From Planctomycetaceae bacterium (GTDB lineage Bacteria > Planctomycetota > Planctomycetia > Pirellulales > Thermoguttaceae): a DNA stretch of 8,769 nucleotides. Below are positions 1-5,491 of this stretch, in pieces. The position numbers and the translations under genes are program-made. The stretch is from contig JAIRTV010000004.1 of the NCBI GenBank assembly GCA_031254675.1, forward strand, positions 1 to 8,769. Reading direction: 5' to 3'. Within the stretch, counting starts at the first letter, position 1; every line of letters begins with the position of its first letter. A model generated the notes under the pieces. It was not told the origin of the DNA, did not search any database, and was given only the letters and a program-made list of their open reading frames with translations.

Positions 1-120
1 GGAAGTGATCCGCTTGTTGCGTTACGATATTTTGGTCCCGATGTTCATAAGGAAGTTCCGAATATCGGCGATTACAAAAAATGCGATTGTCAATCGCAAA
101 AATGTTCGTCTTCAAAATAG
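1..120 (+). CDS. 3' end of an unrecognised gene (5' partial)
   Basis: Reading frame 1 is open from the window edge to a TAG at 118-120 and gives 39 residues beginning GSDPLVALRYFGPDV and ending in a short Cys/Ser tail, CDCQSQKCSSSK. I take it as real because its composition looks protein-like (hydrophobic LVALRYFG, then a charged turn), its codons resemble those of the kinase gene downstream, and a hairpin with a U-run starts two bases after the stop. The last dozen codons overlap a perfect 7-bp palindrome at 83-97 that encodes part of the Cys-containing tail. Too little is visible to assign a family or a cell location. A competing frame from position 5 runs across the terminator into the repeats and is less credible. 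Confidence 0.5.
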   Translation, partial: GSDPLVALRYFGPDVHKEVPNIGDYKKCDCQSQKCSSSK

Positions 121-121
121 G

Positions 122-142
122 AAAAACAGTTCGCTGTTTTTT
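122..142 (+). terminator. Rho-independent terminator of the partial upstream gene
   Basis: An 8-bp stem (122-129 with 134-141) closes a TTCG tetraloop at 130-133. The stem is mostly A-T with a CAG/CTG core, and its 3' arm merges into a run of T ending at 142. It begins immediately after the TAG at 118-120. The stem is GC-poor, so termination may be inefficient. The symmetric A and T runs mean it could also act on the opposite strand. Confidence 0.5.
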
Positions 143-167
143 GTTCTACTTTTGAAATTCGGTTTTG

Positions 168-194
168 TAGGGACACCTTTGTTGAGTGTCCCTA
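168..194. repeat. Perfect 9-bp inverted repeat (hairpin)
   Basis: TAGGGACAC at 168-176 is exactly complementary to GTGTCCCTA at 186-194, with a 9-nt loop. Neither strand has a run of T after it, so it is not an obvious terminator. It lies in the gene-free stretch between the terminator at 122-142 and the first terminal-inverted-repeat element. A REP-like intergenic hairpin is the simplest reading. Confidence 0.5.
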
Positions 195-246
195 TTCAAA
201 AATCGTCATTATGGCGTGGCATTTTCGTTAAAAGTAGATCAACCCA

Positions 247-438
247 AGATGGGTGATGTTTCGCCGAAGGGTTTTCACCCACCATCACGTCGGTGCTAGC
301 CGACTCGACCCTGTTTTCGGAAAGCAATTTGTGTTGCCGAGCGGTTTGGAATCTGATTGCCAGCCGGAAATAGGGGCAGAATTGCCTAACGGCAATGCGA
401 CCGTGGATGAAAATCCTTCGGCGAAAGGTCGCCCACCT
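247..438. repeat. MITE-like element, copy A (192 bp, terminal inverted repeats)
   Basis: The first 36 bases (247-282) match the reverse complement of the last 36 (403-438) at 30 positions, so the unit has clear imperfect terminal inverted repeats. It is the first of two copies. Bases 324-366 match 527-569 of copy B at 42 of 43 positions, and 397-442 match 599-644 at 45 of 46. Inside, ATTGCC (381-386) and GGCAAT (391-396) form a 6-bp hairpin with a 4-nt loop. The unit encodes no transposase and I see no clear target-site duplication. Reading frames cross it on both strands, but they translate the same repeat in different frames, which argues against coding. A non-autonomous transposable element or a structured intergenic RNA are both possible. 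Confidence 0.65.
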
Positions 439-441
439 GAA

Positions 442-462
442 AGGTGGGTGATGTTGTCTCAA
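442..462. repeat. Solo or truncated end of the MITE-like element
   Basis: Bases 442-455 (AGGTGGGTGATGTT) repeat exactly at 463-476, the left end of copy B, and are separated from it by GTCTCAA. The stretch looks like a left-end remnant caught between the two full copies. Together with the right end of copy A it makes a perfect palindromic junction, CCCACCT-GAA-AGGTGGG (432-448). Confidence 0.5.
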
Positions 463-640
463 AGGTGGGTGATGTTTCGCCGAAACATCACGTCGGCGAT
501 AGCCGACTTGACCCTGTATTTGGACGGCAATTTGTGTTACCGAGCGGTTTGGAATCTGATTGCCAGCCGAACAAAGGGGCTGGTCGGCTATCGCCGACGC
601 GACCGTGGATGAAAATCCTTCGACGAAAGGTCGCCCACCT
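463..640. repeat. MITE-like element, copy B (178 bp)
   Basis: This is the second copy of the element at 247-438. Its terminal inverted repeats (463-484 and 619-640) match at 18 of 22 positions. Relative to copy A it lacks about 14 bp just inside the left end. It holds two 6-bp hairpins, GTCGGCGATAGCCGAC (492-507) and its exact reverse complement GTCGGCTATCGCCGAC (583-598), so these can also pair with each other over about 75 bases. GGCAAT (526-531) can pair with ATTGCC (559-564) in the centre. A short AGGTGG at 650-655 follows the right end. No transposase is encoded. Confidence 0.65.
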
Positions 641-791
641 GAAAAGAAAAGGTGGACTCCTGTCTTAGGGAAAGGGGTAGAGAAAATGTCCACTATCCAC
701 GTTTCACAATACTCGTAACACTACTCATAACACTGTAAAATACCGTTTTTGTAATAAACAAATAACGTTGAACATTTTTTTGTTTCGCTAA

Positions 792-889
792 AGCGTATTA
801 AAGATTATTCGGGTGAAATTGGCGAAATTTTGTAAACAATATGAATTGTTTTTACAATTTCGCAATTCAATACCAATATCTAATACGCT
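792..889. repeat. Nested inverted repeats
   Basis: The outer arms AGCGTATTA (792-800) and TAATACGCT (881-889) are exact complements. Inside them, 822-840 and 845-863 form a 19-nt imperfect inverted repeat with ATGA as the loop. GCGAAATT pairs with AATTTCGC at its base, and GTAAA and CAAT pair further up with small bulges. No T-run follows on either strand, so this is not a standard terminator. It sits about 130-200 bp upstream of the promoter candidate for the gene at 1143 and could be a regulatory structure or a protein-binding site. Confidence 0.4.
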
Positions 890-903
890 CTAAATTCGCC
901 CCC

Positions 904-927
904 GTAAACAACCAAGTAAACAACCAA
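904..927. repeat. Exact 12-bp tandem repeat
   Basis: GTAAACAACCAA occurs twice back to back, at 904-915 and 916-927. It lies about 70 bp upstream of the -35 box at 994. It may be a pair of regulator-binding sites or slippage in AC-rich DNA, and the sequence does not decide between these. Confidence 0.5.
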
Positions 928-940
928 CCCGCGAACTGTC

Positions 941-1022
941 AAAAAAAATTTTCAAAAATCTCCCAAAAATTTCCACAAGACTCCGCAAAACTCTTGACAA
1001 AACCACCTCCAATAACGACAAT
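941..1022 (+). promoter_or_regulatory. Sigma70-like promoter with upstream phased A-tracts
   Basis: A perfect TTGACA -35 box (994-999) stands 17 bp before GACAAT (1017-1022), which matches the -10 consensus at four of six positions. Transcription would start near 1029 and leave a leader of about 115 nt before the ATG at 1143. Upstream, runs of A at 941-948, 954-958 and 965-969 are centred about 11 bp apart. That spacing gives intrinsic DNA curvature and could raise promoter strength. This is a consensus match only. Confidence 0.4.
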
Positions 1023-1130
1023 CATCAAAATTATTCGATTTTCAATATTGAATCATCACAATATCCAATTCATGAAGGAAATACGATTAGGGAAATTTTA
1101 ATTGATTGTCCTATTCAATAGTTGACAGGC

Positions 1131-1134
1131 GGAG
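1131..1134 (+). promoter_or_regulatory. Shine-Dalgarno sequence that sets the start at 1143
   Basis: GGAG lies 8 nt before the ATG at 1143-1145, which is standard spacing. This favours the ATG over the in-frame TTG at 1122, which would add seven residues ahead of a normal signal peptide. Confidence 0.6.
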
Positions 1135-1142
1135 TGTTCGGA

Positions 1143-2213
1143 ATGAGAACCTTTTTTACAAAACCGATTTTGGGAATTTTTTTGTTTTTGTTCCTAATAT
1201 CGTCAGGTATTTTTGGAGCAGAACCTTCTTATTGGGTTGATTCCGTTTATCAAACCAATCCGATCATTGTTTCCGAAACAGTTCCAATTCGTGTTAGCGA
1301 AACAGCGGTTTCATACGATTTTCCGCATGAACCCCAAATCATCGAACAACGTATCCTCTCCACCCGAATCGTTTCCACCTCCGAACCCCCAAAAATAAAA
1401 AACCTTAACGAGAAACCGTTGTTACCGCTTCACCAAACAGCGAAAAAAGAACTCCCCAAAACAACAGAATCCACCGAAAATCTCACGGTTATTTCCGAAA
1501 CTTCTCCCGAAACAACCAGAGAAAAACCTTTTCCAGAAATCACTTTTCCACTACTGGAAGATTTGCAGCAGAAAGAATTGCAACAGACAGCCACACAAAA
1601 AAACACCACACAGACGACACCCACACAAACAACCGCCTTGAAACCTCCACAACCGTTGCCGGATAAACCAAACGTAGAACCACAAGTTCCTCCGATGACC
1701 CCAATCATTCTCGGTCAATCGTCTTCTACTGCGAATAACGTCGAACAAGAATTAGCGGAACCCCTTCCCACGCCAAGAGGTTTAGTGGACACATCAGCTA
1801 TTGACCCTCGGCTGTTCGGCAACACAGCAGAAAATCAGGAAATATCAGAAAAAAATAATCCGTCAACTTCGACCACCGAAAATAATTCAACCACAAATTC
1901 AAAAAATTCGTCCGAAGAAAATCAAACCCAAAACGGAAAACAAACCAACCGAGTTAATGGAATTTTATTATTGGCAACAATTATTTCGATAGCAATGTTA
2001 ATTTATGCGGTAGTGATTGCTTTTGATTATCATCAACGTTGGATACAATCGTTGACCGCTCAGAACAATCGTTTTTCCGGTTCATCTGATTCCGGTTTTG
2101 TTGGTGATGATCTGGATATGGATGCCGATTTTTCAGAAAATATCCCATTGTATCACGGAAATTCCATGTCAGTCGGTGTTCCTCATTTTCGTTCGGAATC
2201 ATCGTATTACTGA
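1143..2213 (+). CDS. Exported single-span membrane protein with Thr/Pro-rich ectodomain, unknown function
   Basis: The product has 356 residues and I do not recognise its family. Residues 1-26 form a Sec-type signal peptide: Arg and Lys at 2 and 7, a hydrophobic core GIFLFLFLISSGIF, then GAEP at a likely cleavage site. Residues 31-70 contain two similar VSET segments. Residues 90-270 are low in complexity, rich in Thr, Pro, Gln, Glu, Asn and Ser, and probably disordered. Residues 273-294 (GILLLATIISIAMLIYAVVI) are a clear membrane helix, followed by a tail of about 60 residues with an acidic patch (DDLDMDADF) and a Tyr-Tyr end. If the signal is cleaved, the Thr/Pro-rich part lies outside the inner membrane and the tail lies in the cytoplasm. 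The DNA is strongly A/C-biased over the low-complexity part. A promoter candidate lies at 994-1022 and a terminator candidate follows the stop. A role as a surface, envelope-spanning or sensory protein is only a guess. Confidence 0.75.
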   Translation: MRTFFTKPILGIFLFLFLISSGIFGAEPSYWVDSVYQTNPIIVSETVPIRVSETAVSYDFPHEPQIIEQRILSTRIVSTSEPPKIKNLNEKPLLPLHQTAKKELPKTTESTENLTVISETSPETTREKPFPEITFPLLEDLQQKELQQTATQKNTTQTTPTQTTALKPPQPLPDKPNVEPQVPPMTPIILGQSSSTANNVEQELAEPLPTPRGLVDTSAIDPRLFGNTAENQEISEKNNPSTSTTENNSTTNSKNSSEENQTQNGKQTNRVNGILLLATIISIAMLIYAVVIAFDYHQRWIQSLTAQNNRFSGSSDSGFVGDDLDMDADFSENIPLYHGNSMSVGVPHFRSESSYY

Positions 2214-2216
2214 ATA

Positions 2217-2267
2217 ACGGAAAAATAATGATTGACAATTATTCCGTAACTTTTATTTTATTTTTTT
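2217..2267 (+). terminator. Probable Rho-independent terminator of the exported-protein gene
   Basis: Four bases after the TGA, ACGGAA (2217-2222) and TAAT (2226-2229) pair with ATTATTCCGT (2238-2247) across a 3-nt A bulge. A T-rich run (2251-2267) follows. The stem is imperfect, so read-through to the kinase gene remains possible. The loop contains TTGACA (2232-2237), which could serve as a -35 box with TATTTT at 2254-2259. That would make a second, weaker promoter for the kinase gene overlapping the terminator. Confidence 0.5.
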
Positions 2268-2314
2268 CAATTCAATCGTCAAGATGTCGTGTTTCAAACG
2301 AAAAGATAGGCAAT

Positions 2315-2334
2315 TTTTCACCGATTTTCACCGA
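2315..2334. repeat. Exact 10-bp tandem repeat in the kinase leader
   Basis: TTTTCACCGA occurs twice in direct tandem (2315-2324 and 2325-2334), about one helical turn apart. It lies 38 bp upstream of the best -35 candidate for the kinase gene (2372-2377). The spacing suits a direct-repeat site for a dimeric regulator on one face of the helix. No such regulator is visible in the window. Confidence 0.4.
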
Positions 2335-2371
2335 AAAATTGCAGGAAATCAAGGAATTATTTCACAACTCT

Positions 2372-2399
2372 TTCACAAACCGCAATATGACGATATAAC
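2372..2399 (+). promoter_or_regulatory. Candidate promoter for the hybrid kinase gene
   Basis: TTCACA (2372-2377) and TATAAC (2394-2399) each match the sigma70 hexamers at five of six positions, with a 16-bp spacer. Transcription would start near 2406, about 60 nt before the ATG at 2466. A promoter here would separate the kinase from the gene upstream. AT-rich DNA gives such matches by chance, so confidence is limited. Confidence 0.35.
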
Positions 2400-2465
2400 T
2401 ATTGTATGTCCTCTGTCGAGGTTCTCCATTGAATTTTCAACAAATTTTGATAATTCCACAGCATA

Positions 2466-5303
2466 ATGATCAGGAGCAGATTTCAGGAAATTGATGACAT
2501 CTGTATTGATTCTCTTTGTGAATCGGGCATTTTGTTATGGAATTATACTGAGGTAAGCAAGGAAATTACGTTCTTCGGACGCCGAAATATTGAGCTATTT
2601 TTTGGTAGTTCGGTCGCTCGGTTCACAATAACTTGGAACGATTTTCTTGATCTTTCTGTTCATCCCAATGACCGCACGAATGTTGAGCAGGCGTGGACGC
2701 GAGCTCTTTATTCTTCGAACGATTTTGAAGTTGCGTTTCGGATCAAGTATTCTGAAAACGACAAATGGGAATATATCAATGTTCGTGGTAAATGTTCGCA
2801 GAATGATTCCGGTACAAAAGATATTTGGGGAACTTTATCTATTTTGCCGTTTGTCCCCGAAAACTCCAAAACGTCCAATCATATTGGTCTTTTCCAGAAC
2901 GCTTCTCCATTCGGTAACTGGAACACCACAAATTATTTAACCGCAAACTCCACTGAAACTCCCAAAACCGAGAATTCGTTAAAAATTATTTTTGACGCGA
3001 TGCCTCAATGTTGCATGTTTCTGAACCCGGACGGAACGCTTTGGGATTGCAACACAGCAGCGTTGCAATTTTTCGGCATCAACAAATTGACGGATTCGTT
3101 TAATCATCTTCAGGCATTTTCGCCGCAATTCCAATCTAATGGACGCCGTTCGGAAGAATTGATTCACGAAAAAATTGCCGAAGTTCTTCAAAAAGAACGA
3201 ATTGTGTTTGATTGGATGCATCAAAAAGTGGACGGAGAACAAATTCCCACAAAAGTAACACTTGTCCGTGTTACACAAGAGGATCATTATCTTATTGTTG
3301 GTTACGTCCAAGACCTTCGAGAACTTAAACAAATTCAAGGAGAACGCGATCGGGAACGGTTTCTTTTGCGTAATATTCTCAATTCGAGTCCGGTTTGTTT
3401 TACGATTATTGATTTCCAAGACCATGTTGTTTTCGTTACTCCGTTCACAATTGATTTTCTGGGAATCAACATCGGTGATATTTTGGGCAATTATTTTGTT
3501 GACCAAAACATCAGAGAACGGCTCAAACAAGAATTGGAACAAAACGGACTTGTCAATTGGCATCCCGTAACAATAAAAACACAACGCAATGCGACGAAAG
3601 AGATGCTTGCCAACATGTTTTTTATTGATTATTACGGTACGAAGGCGGTGATGGTTTGGTTGATTGATGTGACGGAGATTCGCCATGCGGAGATGGAACT
3701 TCGGTTGGCGCGCGACACGGCGGAAGCGTCCGTGCGAGCCAAAAGCGAATTTCTCGCCAACATGAGCCACGAAATCCGAACACCCATGAATGCGATTCTG
3801 GGTATGGCAAGCCTTGCGTTGAGAACAGAATTGGATCCCAAACAACGCGAATATATTGAAGCAACCGAACAATCCGCTCGACTTTTATTGCGAATTATTA
3901 ACGACATTCTTGATTTTTCCAAAATTGAGGCGGGACGAATGATGATGGAGTATCATGAATTTTCGCTCAATGAAGTGATTGACGATTTGGATGCTCTTGT
4001 TGCGGAATCGGCAACGAAAAAGAAATTGGCGCTTTCTTTTGAGTTGGCTAAGGGAGTCCCGATTCATTTGATGGGAGATTCTGTGCGTTTGCGTCAAGTT
4101 TTGGTCAATCTTGTTGGGAATGCGATTAAATTTACGAGTGAGGGTTCGGTTTGTGTTCATGTTGAGGTGGTGGAGCAAGATGGTCTTTCGGTGTTGCTTC
4201 GTTTTTTGGTTCGTGATTCTGGAATTGGTATCACGCCCAACCAAATGCGTTTATTGTTCCGACCTTTTTCGCAAGCAGATACTTCGACAACACGAAAATA
4301 TGGCGGAACAGGATTGGGGTTGGCGATTTCTAAGAGTATTGTAAGTATGATGAAAGGAGAAATCGAATGCGAAAGTCAACCAGGGCAAGGAACAACTTTT
4401 ACTTTTACGGCTCGTTTTGGGTTGCCTCTTGAAGGCGATATGTTGGAAGATTTTTCGGAAATCCGTACAGATGTTCTTTTGTTGGGAGATCGCCGCGAAT
4501 CGTTGTCTGTTATTCGGAATTACCTGGAACTTCTCAAATGCAAAATAGTCGCACAATACGATCAACTAAATGAATTTGAGCATTTTCTCCATTCTAATCG
4601 GATGGGCGAAATTGATTTTATTATTTTTGATTTCGATGATCTGGAACGTTATGGTTTGCCGATGTACGAATCTTTCTGCAACATGGATTGTGGTCATACG
4701 CCGCTTCTGGTTTTTTCAACTCATCCCGATTTAGACCGACTTCTACAAGAAGAGAAAATTTTGAATCCTGTTCATTTAATTCAAAAACCAATTGTTGTTA
4801 GTGATCTTTTTAATATTTTGATGTTGGTCACGTCCGAAAAGAAGCAGGCGATGCTTGAAGCGAAAAAGAAATCACGTTCGCAAGGAGAGACACGTCATTC
4901 TGGTGCGTTGGTGATGTTGCCGGATTCTGTTCGCGGTGCCAAAATTCTTTTGGCGGAAGACAACCGGATCAATCAGATGGTAGCAACAGAAATGCTGAAA
5001 ATGGAAGGTTTTACGGTGGATGTTGCGGGTAATGGTCGTATTGCGTTGGAGATGATCCAAAAGAATCATTATGATTTGGTGTTGATGGACATTCAGATGC
5101 CGGAAATGGACGGTTTGGAGGCGACAAAAATTATTCGTTCCGATCCGCGATTTAGTCATATTCCGATTTTGGCAATGACAGCGCATGCGATGACGGGTGA
5201 TCGGGAATTGAGTATTGAAGCCGGCATGAACGATCATATTACAAAACCAATCGATCAGGCGTTGCTGTTTAACGCTCTTGCCAAATGGATTCGCAAACCG
5301 TAA
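2466..5303 (+). CDS. Soluble PAS-containing hybrid sensor histidine kinase
   Basis: The 945-residue product is a multidomain sensor kinase that would autophosphorylate on His and pass the phosphate to its own receiver. Residues 15-130 are PAS-like (WNDFLDLSVHPNDR pattern), and further PAS-like domains lie at about 168-288 and 295-405. A short coiled stretch leads to HisKA with ANMSHEIRTP, phosphoacceptor His435. The ATPase domain shows the N box (N548, N552), the G1 motif DSGIGI (584-589) and the G2 motif GGTGLGLAI (613-621). Residues 668-790 are a receiver-like domain that has Asp722, Ser751 and Lys774 but Gly674 in place of the first acidic residue. Residues 825-943 are a canonical receiver: Glu831/Asp832, Asp875, Thr905 and Lys927. 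No membrane segment is present, so it senses a cytoplasmic cue. There is no Hpt domain, so an external Hpt protein or direct output is implied. The ATG is the first start after an in-frame TAA at 2451. It has no clear Shine-Dalgarno sequence, and AGGAG falls just inside the gene at 2472-2476. Confidence 0.95.
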   Translation: MIRSRFQEIDDICIDSLCESGILLWNYTEVSKEITFFGRRNIELFFGSSVARFTITWNDFLDLSVHPNDRTNVEQAWTRALYSSNDFEVAFRIKYSENDKWEYINVRGKCSQNDSGTKDIWGTLSILPFVPENSKTSNHIGLFQNASPFGNWNTTNYLTANSTETPKTENSLKIIFDAMPQCCMFLNPDGTLWDCNTAALQFFGINKLTDSFNHLQAFSPQFQSNGRRSEELIHEKIAEVLQKERIVFDWMHQKVDGEQIPTKVTLVRVTQEDHYLIVGYVQDLRELKQIQGERDRERFLLRNILNSSPVCFTIIDFQDHVVFVTPFTIDFLGINIGDILGNYFVDQNIRERLKQELEQNGLVNWHPVTIKTQRNATKEMLANMFFIDYYGTKAVMVWLIDVTEIRHAEMELRLARDTAEASVRAKSEFLANMSHEIRTPMNAILGMASLALRTELDPKQREYIEATEQSARLLLRIINDILDFSKIEAGRMMMEYHEFSLNEVIDDLDALVAESATKKKLALSFELAKGVPIHLMGDSVRLRQVLVNLVGNAIKFTSEGSVCVHVEVVEQDGLSVLLRFLVRDSGIGITPNQMRLLFRPFSQADTSTTRKYGGTGLGLAISKSIVSMMKGEIECESQPGQGTTFTFTARFGLPLEGDMLEDFSEIRTDVLLLGDRRESLSVIRNYLELLKCKIVAQYDQLNEFEHFLHSNRMGEIDFIIFDFDDLERYGLPMYESFCNMDCGHTPLLVFSTHPDLDRLLQEEKILNPVHLIQKPIVVSDLFNILMLVTSEKKQAMLEAKKKSRSQGETRHSGALVMLPDSVRGAKILLAEDNRINQMVATEMLKMEGFTVDVAGNGRIALEMIQKNHYDLVLMDIQMPEMDGLEATKIIRSDPRFSHIPILAMTAHAMTGDRELSIEAGMNDHITKPIDQALLFNALAKWIRKP

Positions 5304-5309
5304 ATGTTC

Positions 5310-5351
5310 TTTGCAGACGCAAATAGTTTATTTGCAGGCGCAAATGGTTCA
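5310..5351. repeat. Two tandem 21-bp hairpin repeats after the kinase gene
   Basis: Bases 5310-5330 and 5331-5351 match at 18 of 21 positions. Each unit carries a small hairpin: TTTGC-AGAC-GCAAA (5310-5323) and ATTTGC-AGGC-GCAAAT (5330-5345). They begin six bases after the kinase stop codon. No U-run follows, so they are not a standard terminator. They could protect the 3' end of the kinase transcript or be REP-like units. Confidence 0.5.
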
Positions 5352-5411
5352 ATTTCGCTTGATCTACCCGTACTCATTCCGAACACGCTCTAACACTCGT
5401 TTGTGAACAGC

Positions 5412-5448
5412 AAAAAAAATCCCGACTTGAATAAATTCAAGCCGGGAT
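5412..5448 (-). terminator. Strong Rho-independent terminator of the autotransporter gene
   Basis: Bases 5419-5431 pair with 5436-5448 in a 13-bp stem with a 4-nt loop. Read as minus-strand RNA, every position pairs if one G-U wobble is allowed. The stem is followed on the minus strand by eight T (complement of A at 5412-5419, the first pairing with the stem base). It lies about 45 nt past the autotransporter stop codon. On the + strand the hairpin has no T-run, so it would end the convergent kinase transcript poorly. Confidence 0.85.
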
Positions 5449-5491
5449 ACGGAAGTGAGAGTTGAGTTTACACTTGACTTATGAATTGTTG

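Larger units (their letters stand above)
661..993. other. AT-rich intergenic stretch, no credible gene
   Basis: No convincing coding sequence lies here. An 86-codon frame at 841-1101 starts in a hairpin loop, has no ribosome binding site, is low in complexity and runs through the promoter candidate at 994-1022. The stretch holds nested inverted repeats (792-889), a 12-bp tandem repeat (904-927) and phased A-tracts (941-969), listed separately. The part from 661 to about 790 shows nothing I can name. Confidence 0.5.

Noticed and set aside
5..256. 83-codon + strand frame at the left edge
   Set aside because: It runs through the terminator hairpin at 122-142 and the hairpin at 168-194. The frame ending at 120 fits the terminator better.
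247..655. CRISPR array or integron attC sites
   Set aside because: There are only two long copies with terminal inverted repeats, no regular short repeats with unique spacers, and no cas or integrase gene.
253..668. 119- and 74-codon + strand frames across the repeats
   Set aside because: They are also products of the repeated DNA, overlap each other in two frames, and have no ribosome binding site.
196..693. 165-codon frame on the minus strand across the repeats
   Set aside because: It translates the two element copies in different frames, giving related motifs (for example FRRRIFIHG and FVEGFSSTV) from the same DNA. That is expected from repeats, not from a conserved protein.
841..1101. 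86-codon + strand frame
   Set aside because: It starts in the loop of an inverted repeat, lacks a ribosome binding site, is rich in Lys, Asn and Gln from AT-rich DNA, and covers the promoter candidate.
1122..1142. TTG at 1122 as start of the exported-protein gene
   Set aside because: The ATG at 1143 has a GGAG at proper spacing and gives a normal signal peptide. The TTG has no ribosome binding site.
2979..3872. 297-codon frame on the minus strand
   Set aside because: It lies entirely opposite the well-supported kinase gene and shows no domain features. It is an antisense shadow.
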